A stretch of 64,000 nt of DNA from Metallyticus violacea (GCA_030762175.1 CM060831.1:4789001-4853000), one strand, 5' to 3'; shown: positions 50,401 to 57,412, counted from the first letter of the stretch. Numbers and translations: made by a program. The notes: generated by a model not told the origin, from the sequence alone.

Positions 50401-53232
50401 AAGCGTGGTCATTTAAGATGATGAGCACTTAGGGTGTCCCAAAACTGCTACGACTGGCGAGATTGTGACAAAAATTCACAATGTCGTACACAATAATTGT
50501 CAAATGAAGATACGTGACTTGGCTGACATTGCATAGACCTCAATAGGCCGTGTGGCTTTTCATTTTACACGAAGTTTTAGGCATGATGGGAGCCATGTTT
50601 GTTTACAATGGACCAACAACTCATTCTAATGAACATTTCTCAAGGGTGTTTAGACGTAACCCCAGGGAGTTTCTCCGACGTTTCATAACAACAGATGAAA
50701 CATGGATTCGTCACTATATGCGATAGAAGCAGTCCAAACTGTGGGTGGCAACAGATGAAAGTGCACCAAAGAAAGCCAAAACGGTTCCATTTGCAGGAAA
50801 ATTCACTGTTACGGTTTTCTGGGATTCTCATGGTGTTGTGCTCGTAGATACCTCCAGAAGATCAGAACCATCACCGGGGAGTGTTACGCTTATCTACTGG
50901 ACCAACTTAAGGACGACATTCAGGCTAAACATCCACATTTTGCTAAAATAAAGTGCATTTCATCTCGATAATGCGCCTTCACACATATCTAAAAGTGTTG
51001 CTGCAAATAATTTGATCTTCGCTTCGAAGTGCTTCCACATGCGTCATATTCGCCAGATTTGACTCCCAGTGACTACTTTTTATTCCCGAACCTGAAGAAG
51101 TGACTTGAAGAAACCCTTATTAAATGACGAGGTTGAAGTTCAAACAGACGCATGTTTTTCAAATTGGACAAATCTGTTTTTACTGAGGGTATTAAAAAGT
51201 TGGAAAAATCGTTAATTGATTCATAAGGTGACTCTGTAGAAAAATTAGTCAGACCCAGAGCTTTTAGAACGCCCTATGTATACTTGATATGCAGTAATGT
51301 TCTCCATATTTACAGAGGATAAAATGTAAAAAGAAACATTTTTTTTATGCAGACGATCATTATTTAACCCATCATCCTTGAAGAACATTTGTGCATTGAA
51401 ACAGCTAAACTTGTAGCATGAAACTCCAAAAACCAATTATTTTTTTCTTATGCGATAAATCCGAAAACAAAGACCGTTCTTTGGATTATGGAAATGAATT
51501 ATACAGTAAAAATAAATGATATAGTGCACTGTACACTAACGTTTGTAAGATGACACACATTGGCCTTTCACATCGACGCGAAGTGAACGCGGATATTGGA
51601 TGTTGAATGATACAGCCAGCATTAATTTTCTTCTCCAGTTCTGTCTCGAGCGGCTGGACCTAATGGAACATGTAATGTAATTGATGCGAGAAGAAAACCC
51701 CATTTGGGGACAGTAAATAGAGTTGGGGCTAGCACAGCCCTTGGGAAACTTCATAGAATTAATAGCAGATTTCATTGAAAGCCCTCCTCGACCGGAAATG
51801 CTCATTGTTTTTAAACACTTAGAAAGGAAACTTTTACATGAGGTTATTAATATATAATTAATGCGTGTTTAGTAAAAATAGTCATAATTTTTAAATATTT
51901 CTCAAAGTAGACCCTGTTGGATGCAATACACCTGTTTTAGCGTTTCTGCCAGTCTTCCAAGACATGGTGGTAACAATTTGTTAACCGGTCCTTCAGAAAA
52001 GCCTTCGCAGTCTTCGCCACTGCTTCGGAAGTGCTCCTTTAAAGTATTTCTGCAATTTGGGGGGGGGGGGGGAGGAAGAAAAAGATCACAGGGCTAAATC
52101 TGGGCTATAGGGAGGTTGAGGGTTACACTTACCGTTGAGTTTTATGAGATATTCACCAACAATATTTGCGCCCGTGCATTATCGTGGTTCAGCAACCAGC
52201 TTGTTCCCGGAAATGAGAGTTTTTAGGACAGCTACCCTCACATTGCCTTGTGGAATATCGCGACTCTCTTTTCATCTTCCGTTCATTCATAGCATCAGTT
52301 CCGAAGACGTGGCACTGAGATTACAGTTGTGCTTTCCTGGTCTTTATGAGGAGAAAATGAACATTTGTGTGCTCCAGACATCCAGAAGTCGGGACTAGCG
52401 TGGCTTAGACTGGGAGGCTGAAAGGAACCTAAGATTGTTGACGAGGAAGGCGGGGGGAATTTGCTCATTATGCTCGAAGCCGGAAGACTGGATGCACACT
52501 TTAACTAGTTGTACACCAAAAGAAGGTGCTACTATAAAATTTCTCCCGGATTGATTTTTTACTTCCCAGAGGGAGGCCGGCATGTTCGAACTTAACTGTA
52601 AATAGGCAAAACTTAATAAACCTGAGCATTTTCTTAAAAGAAATACGTAGAGCTGCAATTATTTACTTAACAGATAGGATATGCAACCAAATTAGGCTTT
52701 TGTGAAAGCGATAAGTCTTATCGGCGAGGCCGGAAATTTATGGATCTACCCTGCTATATTTAATTTAATTGGAATAAGTAATACCATTATTACTATTACT
52801 ATTACTACTAGGTTATGTAATCCGCCTTTCCTTCTCTTCCTCGTAGTTTGGCCATGTCTTTCAAGTTTTCCTTAAATGATGCCTTTGTATCATTGGAGAA
52901 AGCACGCTTGGGGATTTGAACTTAAGTTTATTTCTTCGCGTATCCAGTTGGTTTTGCCAGGCATTGATTTGATTGCTGGATTCAGGAGGATAAGGGCGTT
53001 TTGATCCTTGGTCTGCTTTATGTTTTGTGTTAAAGTGTGAGCTATTTCTTGTAACATCGAATTGTTATGGCTAATATTGTCCCAGTGACACAAGTATTCA
53101 GTTACTGTTGGTAGTTAGGTAATTCATTTATTAATTCTCAGAATCAATCTTGTTAATATTTTGTATTTGGGATTTTTATGAACAGCTGTTATGATAGAAG
53201 ATGTTGAGTGGGAAGAAATGTGACAACGTTTT

Positions 53233-53274
<42 letters not shown>

Positions 53275-54698
53275 CTTTGGGAATCTACAAGGTATTAAAG
53301 AAAGGTTAAAGTAGGAAGAAGTTTATTGACATAGTCTGTGAAAGACAAGGGAGGAAAGGATATGCATGGATGGCAACAGGGGCATTGTATCTTAAAGAAT
53401 TTAAAAAATCAATACGAAAATATATGTTATATGTGGGGAAACAGGTTCAATTTCTAATGCGGTGCAAGAAAACACTATATAGGATCCAAAATGGAAAACA
53501 GCAATGTAGCAATAAAAATGTTGACATTTAGAGGGTGGGAAAGAAGTAGCAGTTTGGGTGAATATTTAGGTAGAGTAAAGAGCAATGGATTAGGAAAGTG
53601 AGGAGAGAAAAAGAGGAAAAGTAGGCGTAATAGAAGTCTAACCCATGAGTGTTCGGGTCAATAGTAAAGTTAGGTCAGTCTTAATTGTAATCATTTGTTA
53701 TACTTATTGTAATGAAAGATCGAAATAAATATATAATTATAATGTTTGTAGATTTTCAATGGGTTAAATATTAATATTTCAACGATCAAATGTTTCAATA
53801 TTATTTGGTTACTATTTCAATCTGCAATTTTTTTTAAATCTTACTCCAGAAAGATTGCGTTAAAGAAATTGGAATATTGTTAAATAAATTCTAGATCATT
53901 TTATTGGAATCTTGTTTGGTATATAAATCTCTCCACGAGCAGATCCTGGGAGGTTTATTTTAGTATGCTTACTTACATCTCCTATGCTAACGGGAGGGAG
54001 TGTGTCGCTGAACGACCACGCTCTGCTACCAAAAAATTAATTAGGAAAACCATGAAACATCCAGTGATTGTGAATTTTTTGATAATCAAGTTGTAAAATG
54101 TTTTAAAGTAAATTAATCGATATTATGTAAAATTACATTAGCAAATTAATTAGTTACAGTAGATTAAAGGCGTTAATAGTCGAACTAAAACGACATTAGA
54201 TTCACTTACCTGTAGGTCCTGCCAACCTCTTTTGCCCCACCCGCCGTTCAAGTCCTGCCAACCTCTTTTTCCCCAACCGCCGTTCAAGTCTTGCCAACCT
54301 CTTTTGCCCCAGCCGCCATTCAAGTCCTGCCAACCTCTTTTCCCCCAGCCGCCGTTCAAGTCTTGCCAACCTCTTTTGCCCCAGCCGCCGTTCAAGTCCT
54401 GCCAGCCTCTTTTCCCCCAGCCGCCGTTCAAGTCCTGCCAACCTCTTTTGCCCCAGCCGCCGTTCAGGTCCTGCCAGCCCCGTTTGCCCCATCCTCCTTG
54501 AAGATCTCGCCACGCCCGCTTATCTTCTTCTGAAGCTTGTCCTTGTACTCCTGTAACGTCCGGGGCTTGATCGCCGCTAGCAGAGGGTGCCCTCGATTGG
54601 TCCGGGAGGGGGTCTACTTGACAACTGGGTTCCACGATCAGCACTAGGAGAACTCCCAGTAGCGGTAGAACGCCCCTCGCTATCTTCACCGACTGCAT
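32336..54698 (-). CDS. Mip: Myoinhibitory peptide / allatostatin B precursor (whole gene, three coding exons)
   Basis: Joined coding sequence: 54698-54210, 34866-34659, 32463-32336 (825 nt, 274 residues plus stop). It is a secreted neuropeptide prohormone. Residues 1-27 form a signal peptide with hydrophobic core VLPLLGVLLVLIV. A spacer runs to the first KR (60-61). Fourteen units then follow, each with two Trp separated by six residues and followed by GKR: one AWRDLQGGW, seven GWQDLNGGW, then GWQDLQGGW, GWDKFHGSW, AWSSLKTGW, AADWANFRGSW, DPGWNNLKGLW and GDNWNRLSAAW. From family knowledge, KR is cut by proprotein convertase, Gly becomes the C-terminal amide, and the peptides act on the MIP/sex-peptide receptor, inhibiting visceral muscle and in some insects juvenile hormone or ecdysteroid output. 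Donors GTAAGT and acceptors TGCAG/TTTAG fit, with matching phases 0 and 1. The last exon is less certain at its 3' end. Expression regulation cannot be read here. Confidence 0.95.
32600..33460 (+). mobile_element. Mariner relic in Mip intron 2, split by a SINE
   Basis: The N-terminus at 32636-32821 reads LKFGFSVNKSSAEIYVMLHG. Then EDRRITIRTLSENL-like sequence, and MRRVCERWVPT at about 32965-33000. After the SINE (33007-33290) the frame resumes with ITADET and DPESKQQSSVRKKV. That is correct mariner order and shows the SINE inserted inside it. The C-terminal half is missing. Confidence 0.7.
33007..33290 (-). mobile_element. SINE family B copy nested in the mariner relic
   Basis: Tail TGGTGTTTAACGCCCGTTTT at the left, body with the TGATACATGAGATGAAATGA and CCTAAGTTTAGGGTACC blocks, and degraded tRNA head at the right (CCACGGCTACCCC). 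The B box has mutated (GGACTGGAACA). Confidence 0.88.
33690..34170 (+). mobile_element. Non-LTR retrotransposon C-terminal tail in Mip intron 2
   Basis: Reads FERELREIGLDYG, then WGKEVYMLVLGRKARSGMGW, FRLGS, then a Cys-rich remnant (ICAHFVKG) where the zinc knuckle would be, and LTCWDLFAGYTNWLNKG. The G-x-WFRLG plus Cys-cluster arrangement matches the fragment at 1-543. Confidence 0.5.
34659..34866 (-). CDS. Mip: Mip coding exon 2: three peptides plus an acidic spacer
   Basis: The acceptor TTGCAG precedes GGCGGC TGG. Joined in phase 0 to exon 1 it completes GWQDLQ|GGW-GKR. GWDKFHGSW-GKR follows, then a 31-residue spacer (182-212) with 16 Asp or Glu, ending VKR. After it come AWSSLKTGW-GKR and the first part of AADWANFRG|SW. 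The exon ends at 34659 with donor GGTAAGT in phase 1. Because its entry is phase 0 and its exit phase 1, skipping it would shift the frame of exon 3. The peptides here are more diverse than the exon 1 copies, which is usual for MIP precursors. Confidence 0.94.
34871..36220. other. Mip intron 1 part without recognised gene; one dispersed repeat end
   Basis: AT-rich. The only structure is the repeat at 35077-35170, listed separately. Confidence 0.5.
35077..35170. repeat. Dispersed repeat shared with the right end of the window
   Basis: The sequence starting TTGGTAGTGTAAAGTGTACA is about 90% like 63908-64000 over roughly 93 bp, in the same orientation. Both copies begin abruptly at the same base. 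The right copy runs off the window. Confidence 0.85.
36224..37110 (+). mobile_element. Mariner relic (family M3)
   Basis: The left end GAAAAGTTCTCGGAATAACC looks like a mariner terminus and recurs at 59313. Then KMTHAADGR, LKRWVPRLLIRDEK-like linker, LETIQQSKQ, and LEYNLLPHPPYSPDMTSF (about 36885-36935) close to the third catalytic Asp. The end reads FERNYVEKLEPF, the typical terminal YVEK. Deletions and frameshifts make it inactive. Confidence 0.75.
37185..37430 (-). mobile_element. SINE family B copy, minus strand
   Basis: Body blocks TGATACATGAAATGAAATGA and CCAGGCCTAAGTTTAGGGTA are intact. The B box is GAATTCGAACC in reverse. The last part of the 3' tail (GTTTAACGCCCG) is missing at the left. 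Confidence 0.88.
37431..39189. other. No gene recognised
   Basis: AT-rich intron sequence. C10/A12 homopolymers lie near 38812-38834. No domain was seen in the short frames. Confidence 0.5.
39190..39480 (+). mobile_element. Non-LTR retrotransposon zinc-knuckle tail
   Basis: The plus-strand frame reads KGFKLQIDNTCKICKVIDTS, EHDSFVCPKYQSIVAEETWL and RVLNDVTSKIVQSN. The Cys-x2-Cys-x7-His-x4-Cys spacing is the pattern at the end of R1/I-like ORF2. Short fragment without RT. Confidence 0.6.
39481..40840. other. No gene recognised
   Basis: 39490-39800 is purine-rich low-complexity sequence. The minus-strand frame 40346-40678 has no recognisable domain. Nothing else was seen. Confidence 0.45.
40841..42014 (-). 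mobile_element. Mariner copy with TA flanks (family M1)
   Basis: Ends: CGAGGTAGGTCCATAAGTTG on the left with TA before it, and the inverted, more diverged match on the right before TA at 42015. It aligns along its length with the 30.8-kb copy. Recognisable pieces: ELCRGNKREVLQIIVTRDDT (first Asp block altered) and NGEYYAGL-type sequence. An internal deletion has removed part of the third Asp block. Inactive. Confidence 0.88.
42017..42610 (-). mobile_element. IS630/Tc1-like transposase relic
   Basis: The frame 42401-42162 reads RLRYCEWFLSSVIEGLINPQ, LVFFSGEAWFPIFTVDSRGE. Insect members of this group have RRxFCEWxL then LFTDEAWFHL. Here the catalytic Asp of DEAW is Gly. Continuation toward 42017 gives LFYLWGILTDKVY. 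Only the middle of the protein is preserved. Confidence 0.6.
42611..43387. other. No gene recognised
   Basis: The minus-strand frame 43046-43369 (107 codons) has no recognisable motif. Nothing else was seen. Confidence 0.45.
43388..44090 (-). mobile_element. Mariner relic (family M7)
   Basis: Minus-strand order: MKKPRWVPRLLTPDQKC, then WRRFVTGDETWIHHYTPEAK (Asp 1 intact, near 43935), VLWNSQGIIFEKWL, a degraded DNAP block (LLLKPQALAMGKV), LGFEIVPHPC, then LISKNGLGRRKF. The N-terminal HTH is missing, and the left end begins ATACGAGGGTATATTGATAA. Confidence 0.75.
44110..44193 (-). mobile_element. SINE family A head fragment
   Basis: CGCCCGAAAAAAATTCATTG followed by a mutated B box and an intact right end (CACTAGACCACCAGGACCGA), in the minus orientation. 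Only the tRNA-like head and the first body bases remain, next to the mariner relic. Confidence 0.75.
44194..45090. other. No gene recognised
   Basis: AT-rich intron sequence with no coding or repeat signal I can name. Confidence 0.5.
45091..45312 (-). mobile_element. Mariner 3'-end fragment (family M1)
   Basis: TACGAGAGTAGGTCCATAAG followed by sequence matching the first 220 bp of the 30.8-kb copy (transposase C-terminus and 3' inverted repeat). The match stops abruptly at TTAAATTTCCTAAATT. Confidence 0.88.
45313..45739. other. Spacer between two oppositely oriented mariner 3' halves
   Basis: Not similar to the mariner. No coding signal. Confidence 0.5.
45740..46321 (+). mobile_element. Mariner 3'-half (family M1), opposite orientation
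   Basis: The frame 45749-46030 reads ESMEWRKPGEAPLLKAKVTQ, ILWNCEGILLIDFKERNTTV and NGEYYAGLLHRLRASIKEKR. The frame then shifts and DKAPVHAA-type sequence follows. It ends at 46321 with the inverted repeat CCGGAAACTTATGGATCTAC and TA. The 5' half with the HTH and first catalytic Asp is absent. Confidence 0.88.
46360..46620 (+). mobile_element. Non-LTR retrotransposon zinc-knuckle tail
   Basis: Plus-strand pieces read MAQTRAFADD, ITDEYEWRICPTCGEGES and HTECEGTEEG, giving a Cys-x2-Cys plus His/Cys cluster as in the other tails. Short and frameshifted. Confidence 0.5.
46700..47345 (+). mobile_element. Mariner-family relic (family M6)
   Basis: ALDEKWTRSYDLQVKRQAND (near 46815; first Asp kept, W shifted), a block mutated from HDNAxPH to QDHARAH (about 47040), FHPPYSPDLSCCDYDLISKI (third Asp kept) and an end reading HRWQWIITMLGDYIEGL in shifted frame. 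It matches the 29.2-30.3 kb element block by block. Confidence 0.78.
47346..48440. other. No gene recognised
   Basis: The frame 47528-47818 (96 codons) has no recognisable domain. 48000-48240 may be another transposon tail, but I could not confirm it. Confidence 0.4.
48441..49577 (-). mobile_element. Mariner with recognisable ends (family M4)
   Basis: Left end CGAAGGGTGTTCTAAAAGTT, with an imperfect inverted match at 49555-49577 (GAGGGTTGTTTGATAATTCT when inverted). Transposase C-terminal frame 48801-48514: HPNNAPSHTSEIVAAKLHQL (the catalytic Asp is Asn), LPHPPYSPDLTPSDYFLFPN (third Asp kept), LKKWLGECRFTSND. The upstream part, including the DETW region near 48980, is frameshifted. Confidence 0.85.
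49578..50115. other. Spacer between head-to-head M4 mariners
   Basis: Frames 49641-49868 and 50056-49865 show no domain. No function assigned. Confidence 0.45.
50116..51281 (+). mobile_element. Mariner with TIRs and TA flanks (family M4)
   Basis: Ends: ACGAGAAGTGCTCTAAAAGT on the left. The right end, inverted, reads ACATAGGGCGTTCTAAAAGC. TA is present at both junctions. The transposase in broken frames gives VIKYLVLKGLTPVEIQNELD, TDETWIRHY (Asp 1), DNAPSHISKSVAA (Asp 2), SYSPDLTPSDYFLFPNLKK (Asp 3) and GIKKLEKSLIDS. Complete in outline but with many stops. Confidence 0.9.
51282..51889. other. No gene recognised
   Basis: The minus-strand frame 51536-51805 (89 codons) is not assignable. Confidence 0.45.
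51890..52200 (-). mobile_element. Mariner C-terminal relic (family M2)
   Basis: The minus strand reads LLNHDNARAQILLVNIS (second Asp block, HDNARxH), LPYSPDLAL-like sequence around 52100, and a diverged C-terminus. The sequence between 51910 and 52130 is alignable with 2350-2520 and 62240-62440. A G12 run (52060-52072) interrupts it. Confidence 0.65.
52380..52645 (+). mobile_element. Non-LTR retrotransposon zinc-knuckle tail
   Basis: Plus-strand pieces: SGLAWLRLGG, RKAGGICSLCSKPEDWMHTL, TSCTPKEGATIKFLPD and FFTSQREAGMFELNCK. The Cys-x2-Cys-x6-His-x4-Cys motif and the preceding G-L-A-W-x-R-x-G match the fragment at 1-543. Confidence 0.65.
52648..52752 (-). mobile_element. Mariner 5'-terminal fragment (family M1)
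   Basis: About 105 bp matching 32000-32104 (5' inverted repeat and leader): GCAATTATTTACT and CTTATCGGCGAGGCCGGAAA with the terminal TGGATCTACC. The rest of the element is missing. Confidence 0.85.
52753..53329. other. No gene recognised; 37-nt poly-A tract
   Basis: Poly-A at 53235-53271. Otherwise unremarkable intron sequence. Confidence 0.55.
53330..53740 (+). mobile_element. Non-LTR retrotransposon 3' end
   Basis: GRKGYAWMATGALYLKEFKK, then in another frame YVICGETGSISN, parallel the tail at 1-543 (GREGLAW, GIKNGYIKEICPMC). It ends in AAAGATCGAAATAAATATAT, a likely 3' terminus. Decayed. Confidence 0.5.
53741..54209. other. Start of Mip intron 1, no further feature
   Basis: AT-rich. The donor GTAAGT occupies 54209-54204. 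Confidence 0.6.
54210..54698 (-). CDS. Mip: Mip coding exon 1: signal peptide, spacer and GWQDLNGGW array
   Basis: This exon codes for residues 1-163. I chose the ATG at 54698 because a strong acceptor (pyrimidine-rich tract ending TTGCAG, cut after 54706) lies seven bases upstream. In-frame ATGs further upstream, up to 54740, would therefore be intronic. The signal peptide MQSVKIARGVLPLLGVLLVL continues to about Cys26/Gln27. The N-terminal spacer (28-61) has no MIP motif and ends EEDKR. AWRDLQGGW-GKR comes first, then seven identical GWQDLNGGW-GKR units (74-157). The exon ends in GWQDLQ followed by the donor GTAAGT, so the last peptide is completed in exon 2. The splice phase is 0. The exon is far more GC-rich than the surrounding intron. 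Confidence 0.95.
54217..54504 (-). repeat. 36-bp tandem coding array (eight units) in Mip exon 1
   Basis: Eight consecutive 36-bp units begin at 54217, 54253, 54289, 54325, 54361, 54397, 54433 and 54469. The seven units from 54217 to 54468 differ at only a few sites. The last (54469-54504), coding the AWRDLQ/GGW boundary region, is the most divergent. The GKR glycine codon alternates along the array between GGC (units 1, 3, 5, 7) and GGA (units 2, 4, 6). No unique spacers separate the units, so this is not a CRISPR array. Confidence 0.95.
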
Positions 54699-54720
54699 CC
54701 CGGCTCTGCAACAGACAGTC
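54699..54720 (-). other. 3' splice acceptor and short 5' leader of the Mip start-codon exon
   Basis: On the minus strand the sequence reads GACTGTCTGTTGCAG, then AGCCGGG, then ATG. The cut after 54706 gives a seven-base leader (54705-54699). The transcription start and any 5' non-coding exon must lie at higher coordinates. No promoter was identified. Confidence 0.7.
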
Positions 54721-54855
54721 ATCACTCTCATTACCTCCACTAGTTACTTAACAGTCATGGGACGGAACATAATGCACATGTAGATCTAACGGAAGCTGTT
54801 CAGATGCAGTTTGCGTAACACTTGCAGAAATAACGGTCGCTTCATCATCGTCATA

Positions 54856-55810
54856 CAAGGACTAGTCAATAAGAACTGACAATTGCTTTCTCTCGTCACG
54901 CAGTCGAGACATGGCAGTGAAGTACTTTATCACGTGATTGGTCGAGATACATAAGCGCATGCGTCTTAAAACAGGACGCTAGCAAAGATGCTGTGCTTCC
55001 GTCAACAGAAATCCGCACGTGAAGATATTTTGCCACAACCAACCGCACTTCGGTGATTCAAAGAGTTTAGGGAGGGTTGTGTTCAACAACAAAGCATGCA
55101 GTCCAGGTGCTTCAACTACTGCAGTGAACGAGACCATGATTAACACAGGTACTGTCACTGTTCGGAGAGATAGACGAATAACAGTGGATAGACTGGCAGA
55201 CATGTTACAGCTTTTTCATGGCAGTGTGTTCAGCATTCTGAACAGTTGCTTACACATGAGAGTTCTGACACCTCAATAGAAGAAGTTTCGGGAGTTTCCG
55301 CATCTGATAGCGAAGCAAGCATGACAAGGTATATCAGAATTGCATCATTACAAACGACGAAACTTGGTTTCACCATTACAAACAGGCGAGCTCAGTCTGG
55401 AAACCACCTGGTTATCCGACATCAAAGAAGGTCAAGATTGTTCCGTCGACAGGAAAGGTTATGGTGATTTCGTTCTTCGACTGTCTTGAAATGCCGCAAA
55501 CAATGGTTAATGGGGAGTGTTACAAGACTATTTTGAGCATCCTTAGCTGCAACCATCTGGTTAACGCCTTCAACATGACGCTGAACATTTGGCCCCCCCC
55601 CAAAAAAAAATGGAAAATGTACTCCACCTTCCACACAGTCTGGGCCTAGCTCTATGTGACATAAACCGGTCTCCAATGCGTCTTCCAGGATTGGCAAACA
55701 CGTTGAGTCGTCATACAACTCAATGTGGAAAGATCATACCAACCTTACCTTGCCTAATGTACTCGTAATTAAAACAGGCATTGTCAGTTTTTATGGACTA
55801 GACCTTGATG
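54856..55810 (+). mobile_element. Mariner-like element with TIRs just upstream of the Mip start exon (family M5)
   Basis: Inverted ends: AAGGACTAGTCAATAAGAAC and, inverted from the right, AAGGTCTAGTCCATAAAAAC, continuing CTGACAAT in both. TA lies outside each. The transposase gives ITNDETWFHHYKQASSVWKP (Asp 1 intact, near 55345), VMVISFFDCLEMPQTMVNGE and a degraded C-terminal block. The N-terminal part is eroded. About 955 bp, inactive. Confidence 0.82.
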
Positions 55811-57412
55811 TAGAAATGGATTTTCATATCTAATAATAGATTTATCAGAGAGTATATCGTACATACATAAATAATTGTTGATTAGAATTAATAAGTTTTT
55901 ATTCAGAATTCGAAAGTTGGTATTGCTAAAGTCAGGCACAACGATGCAATGTTGTTTCTGTCTCTATCTCTTTTAACAAAAATTGCAAAAAAATATTTTA
56001 AATAATCTTCAAAGCAACAATAATCTACTAAAATAATAAATTGATTTCAGGAAAGAAATACCCAAAAAATTCACGTTATTAGGTGAAATAATAAAATGAC
56101 TTTGGCGAACTTTTCTGTGACCTGGCCAGAGCATTTGATTGTGTTAACCATGACATTCTGATAATATAAGTTTATAAGTTTAACCTCTTCTGGCAACATT
56201 CCGACACAGGATTCCATCCACACTGTTTGAGATAAATTCACTGAAAAACTCCAACATTTCCTGCCATTTTGCAAAGTTTAGGGGGTGAACAAACAGTCTT
56301 TATTGTGACAACAAAATAGATGTCTGAGAACACAAGCAGATATCACGTCGTTAGAGACGTTCTGGCACATAGCAGCTGCGTAACCCACTGGAACATACTG
56401 TTGTTGCCAACATAATTAAAAAAAAAAAGGACCACCTGGCCCCTGCATTTTCAAATGCGGACGCTGCCATATTAACGCAGCATTGCCAATTAGCTAAAAC
56501 GTACCCTGCTTCATAAAAACGCACGAAAATTCCACACAATTATTTTAAAAAGCGCGTTGCGTTATATTACGGCTAATGTGGTGCAGATGTGACGTGCCTA
56601 GTTTATAAACATGGTTATTTGAATGGCGGGCGGCGTTTCAGATTTTATGAAACATTAATATGTGCAGTTATCGACATGAGAAACTCAGCGTACAGATGTT
56701 ATCGTTGCGGTTAAGAGGGGCTCAAGTTTCGTCTCGCCCGAAGGTAAATTCCACTAGTCAACAAATTTCTGCTTTTTATGTATCTGGATTGGAATTAATG
56801 ACTCTAAATTTCGGGGTGCTGAATTCAGTAAAAAAATTTATTTTTCTTTATCACGTATCATTTCGTAGATACACAATACTAACATAAGCATGCAATATAA
56901 TGTAGGTGTACTTTAGTAATTTTAAATACATTTAAAATAATTAAACCTAGAACTAATAAATATATGTATTTATCTAATTTTGAATTGCAGAATTCAATGG
57001 AAAAATCAGTTTTTCCCTATGAGGTAACATGACATAAATATACAGCATAATTTTATAAAAATACCACAGTCTAACATTGACATAATTAAATACAAAACAA
57101 GAAATGCACACTCAGAACTAGGTAGTGTTTTGCTGGTTCAATATATTCGTAGATATTTCCATAATTAGATATTGAAAGCGAACAGTGATGCTTTCCACGC
57201 AGTGCGTCATTTTCCCTCTCACTTGCCGCGCCGTGGAGGGGGTAGGAAGGTTGCTTGCTTACTTGTTGGTATTGCTGACTGTCTCAGTCTTAGCGCAGCT
57301 GTTTTCGGATGTGTGTTGTGTTGTTCGTTTCTTAATTCGACAGTAAACATAAAATGTATTATGCCTCATTTATTTACAATGACTTAACATGTCTTTACGT
57401 ACGATTTATTTG
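55811..57412. other. No gene recognised; part of a dispersed repeat
   Basis: 57230-57310 resembles 20625-20705. Other frames (56071-56274, 56660-56887) show no domain. The upstream part of Mip, including any 5' exon or promoter, could be here but is not identifiable. Confidence 0.45.

Larger units (their letters stand above)
34867..54209 (-). other. Mip intron 1 (19,343 bp)
   Basis: The donor is GTAAGT at 54209 and the acceptor TTGCAG ends at 34867. It is filled with decayed transposons: six large mariner copies, several mariner fragments, one IS630/Tc1-like relic, SINE pieces and four non-LTR tails. No additional exon coding a W(X6)W-GKR motif was found inside it. Confidence 0.9.

Noticed and set aside
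54217..54504. CRISPR-like regular repeat array
   Set aside because: Units are contiguous with no spacers, code for peptides and lie in an insect gene.
54232..54533. Long open frames on the plus strand and in another minus frame across the MIP array
   Set aside because: A 36-bp repeat free of stops in one unit is free of stops in all, so all frames stay open. These have no start context or known motif, and the W(X6)W-GKR frame explains the sequence.
54699..54740. Mip translation start at the upstream in-frame ATG (54740)
   Set aside because: A strong acceptor at 54707-54706 lies between it and the downstream ATG. The extra N-terminal residues would also precede an otherwise normal signal peptide.
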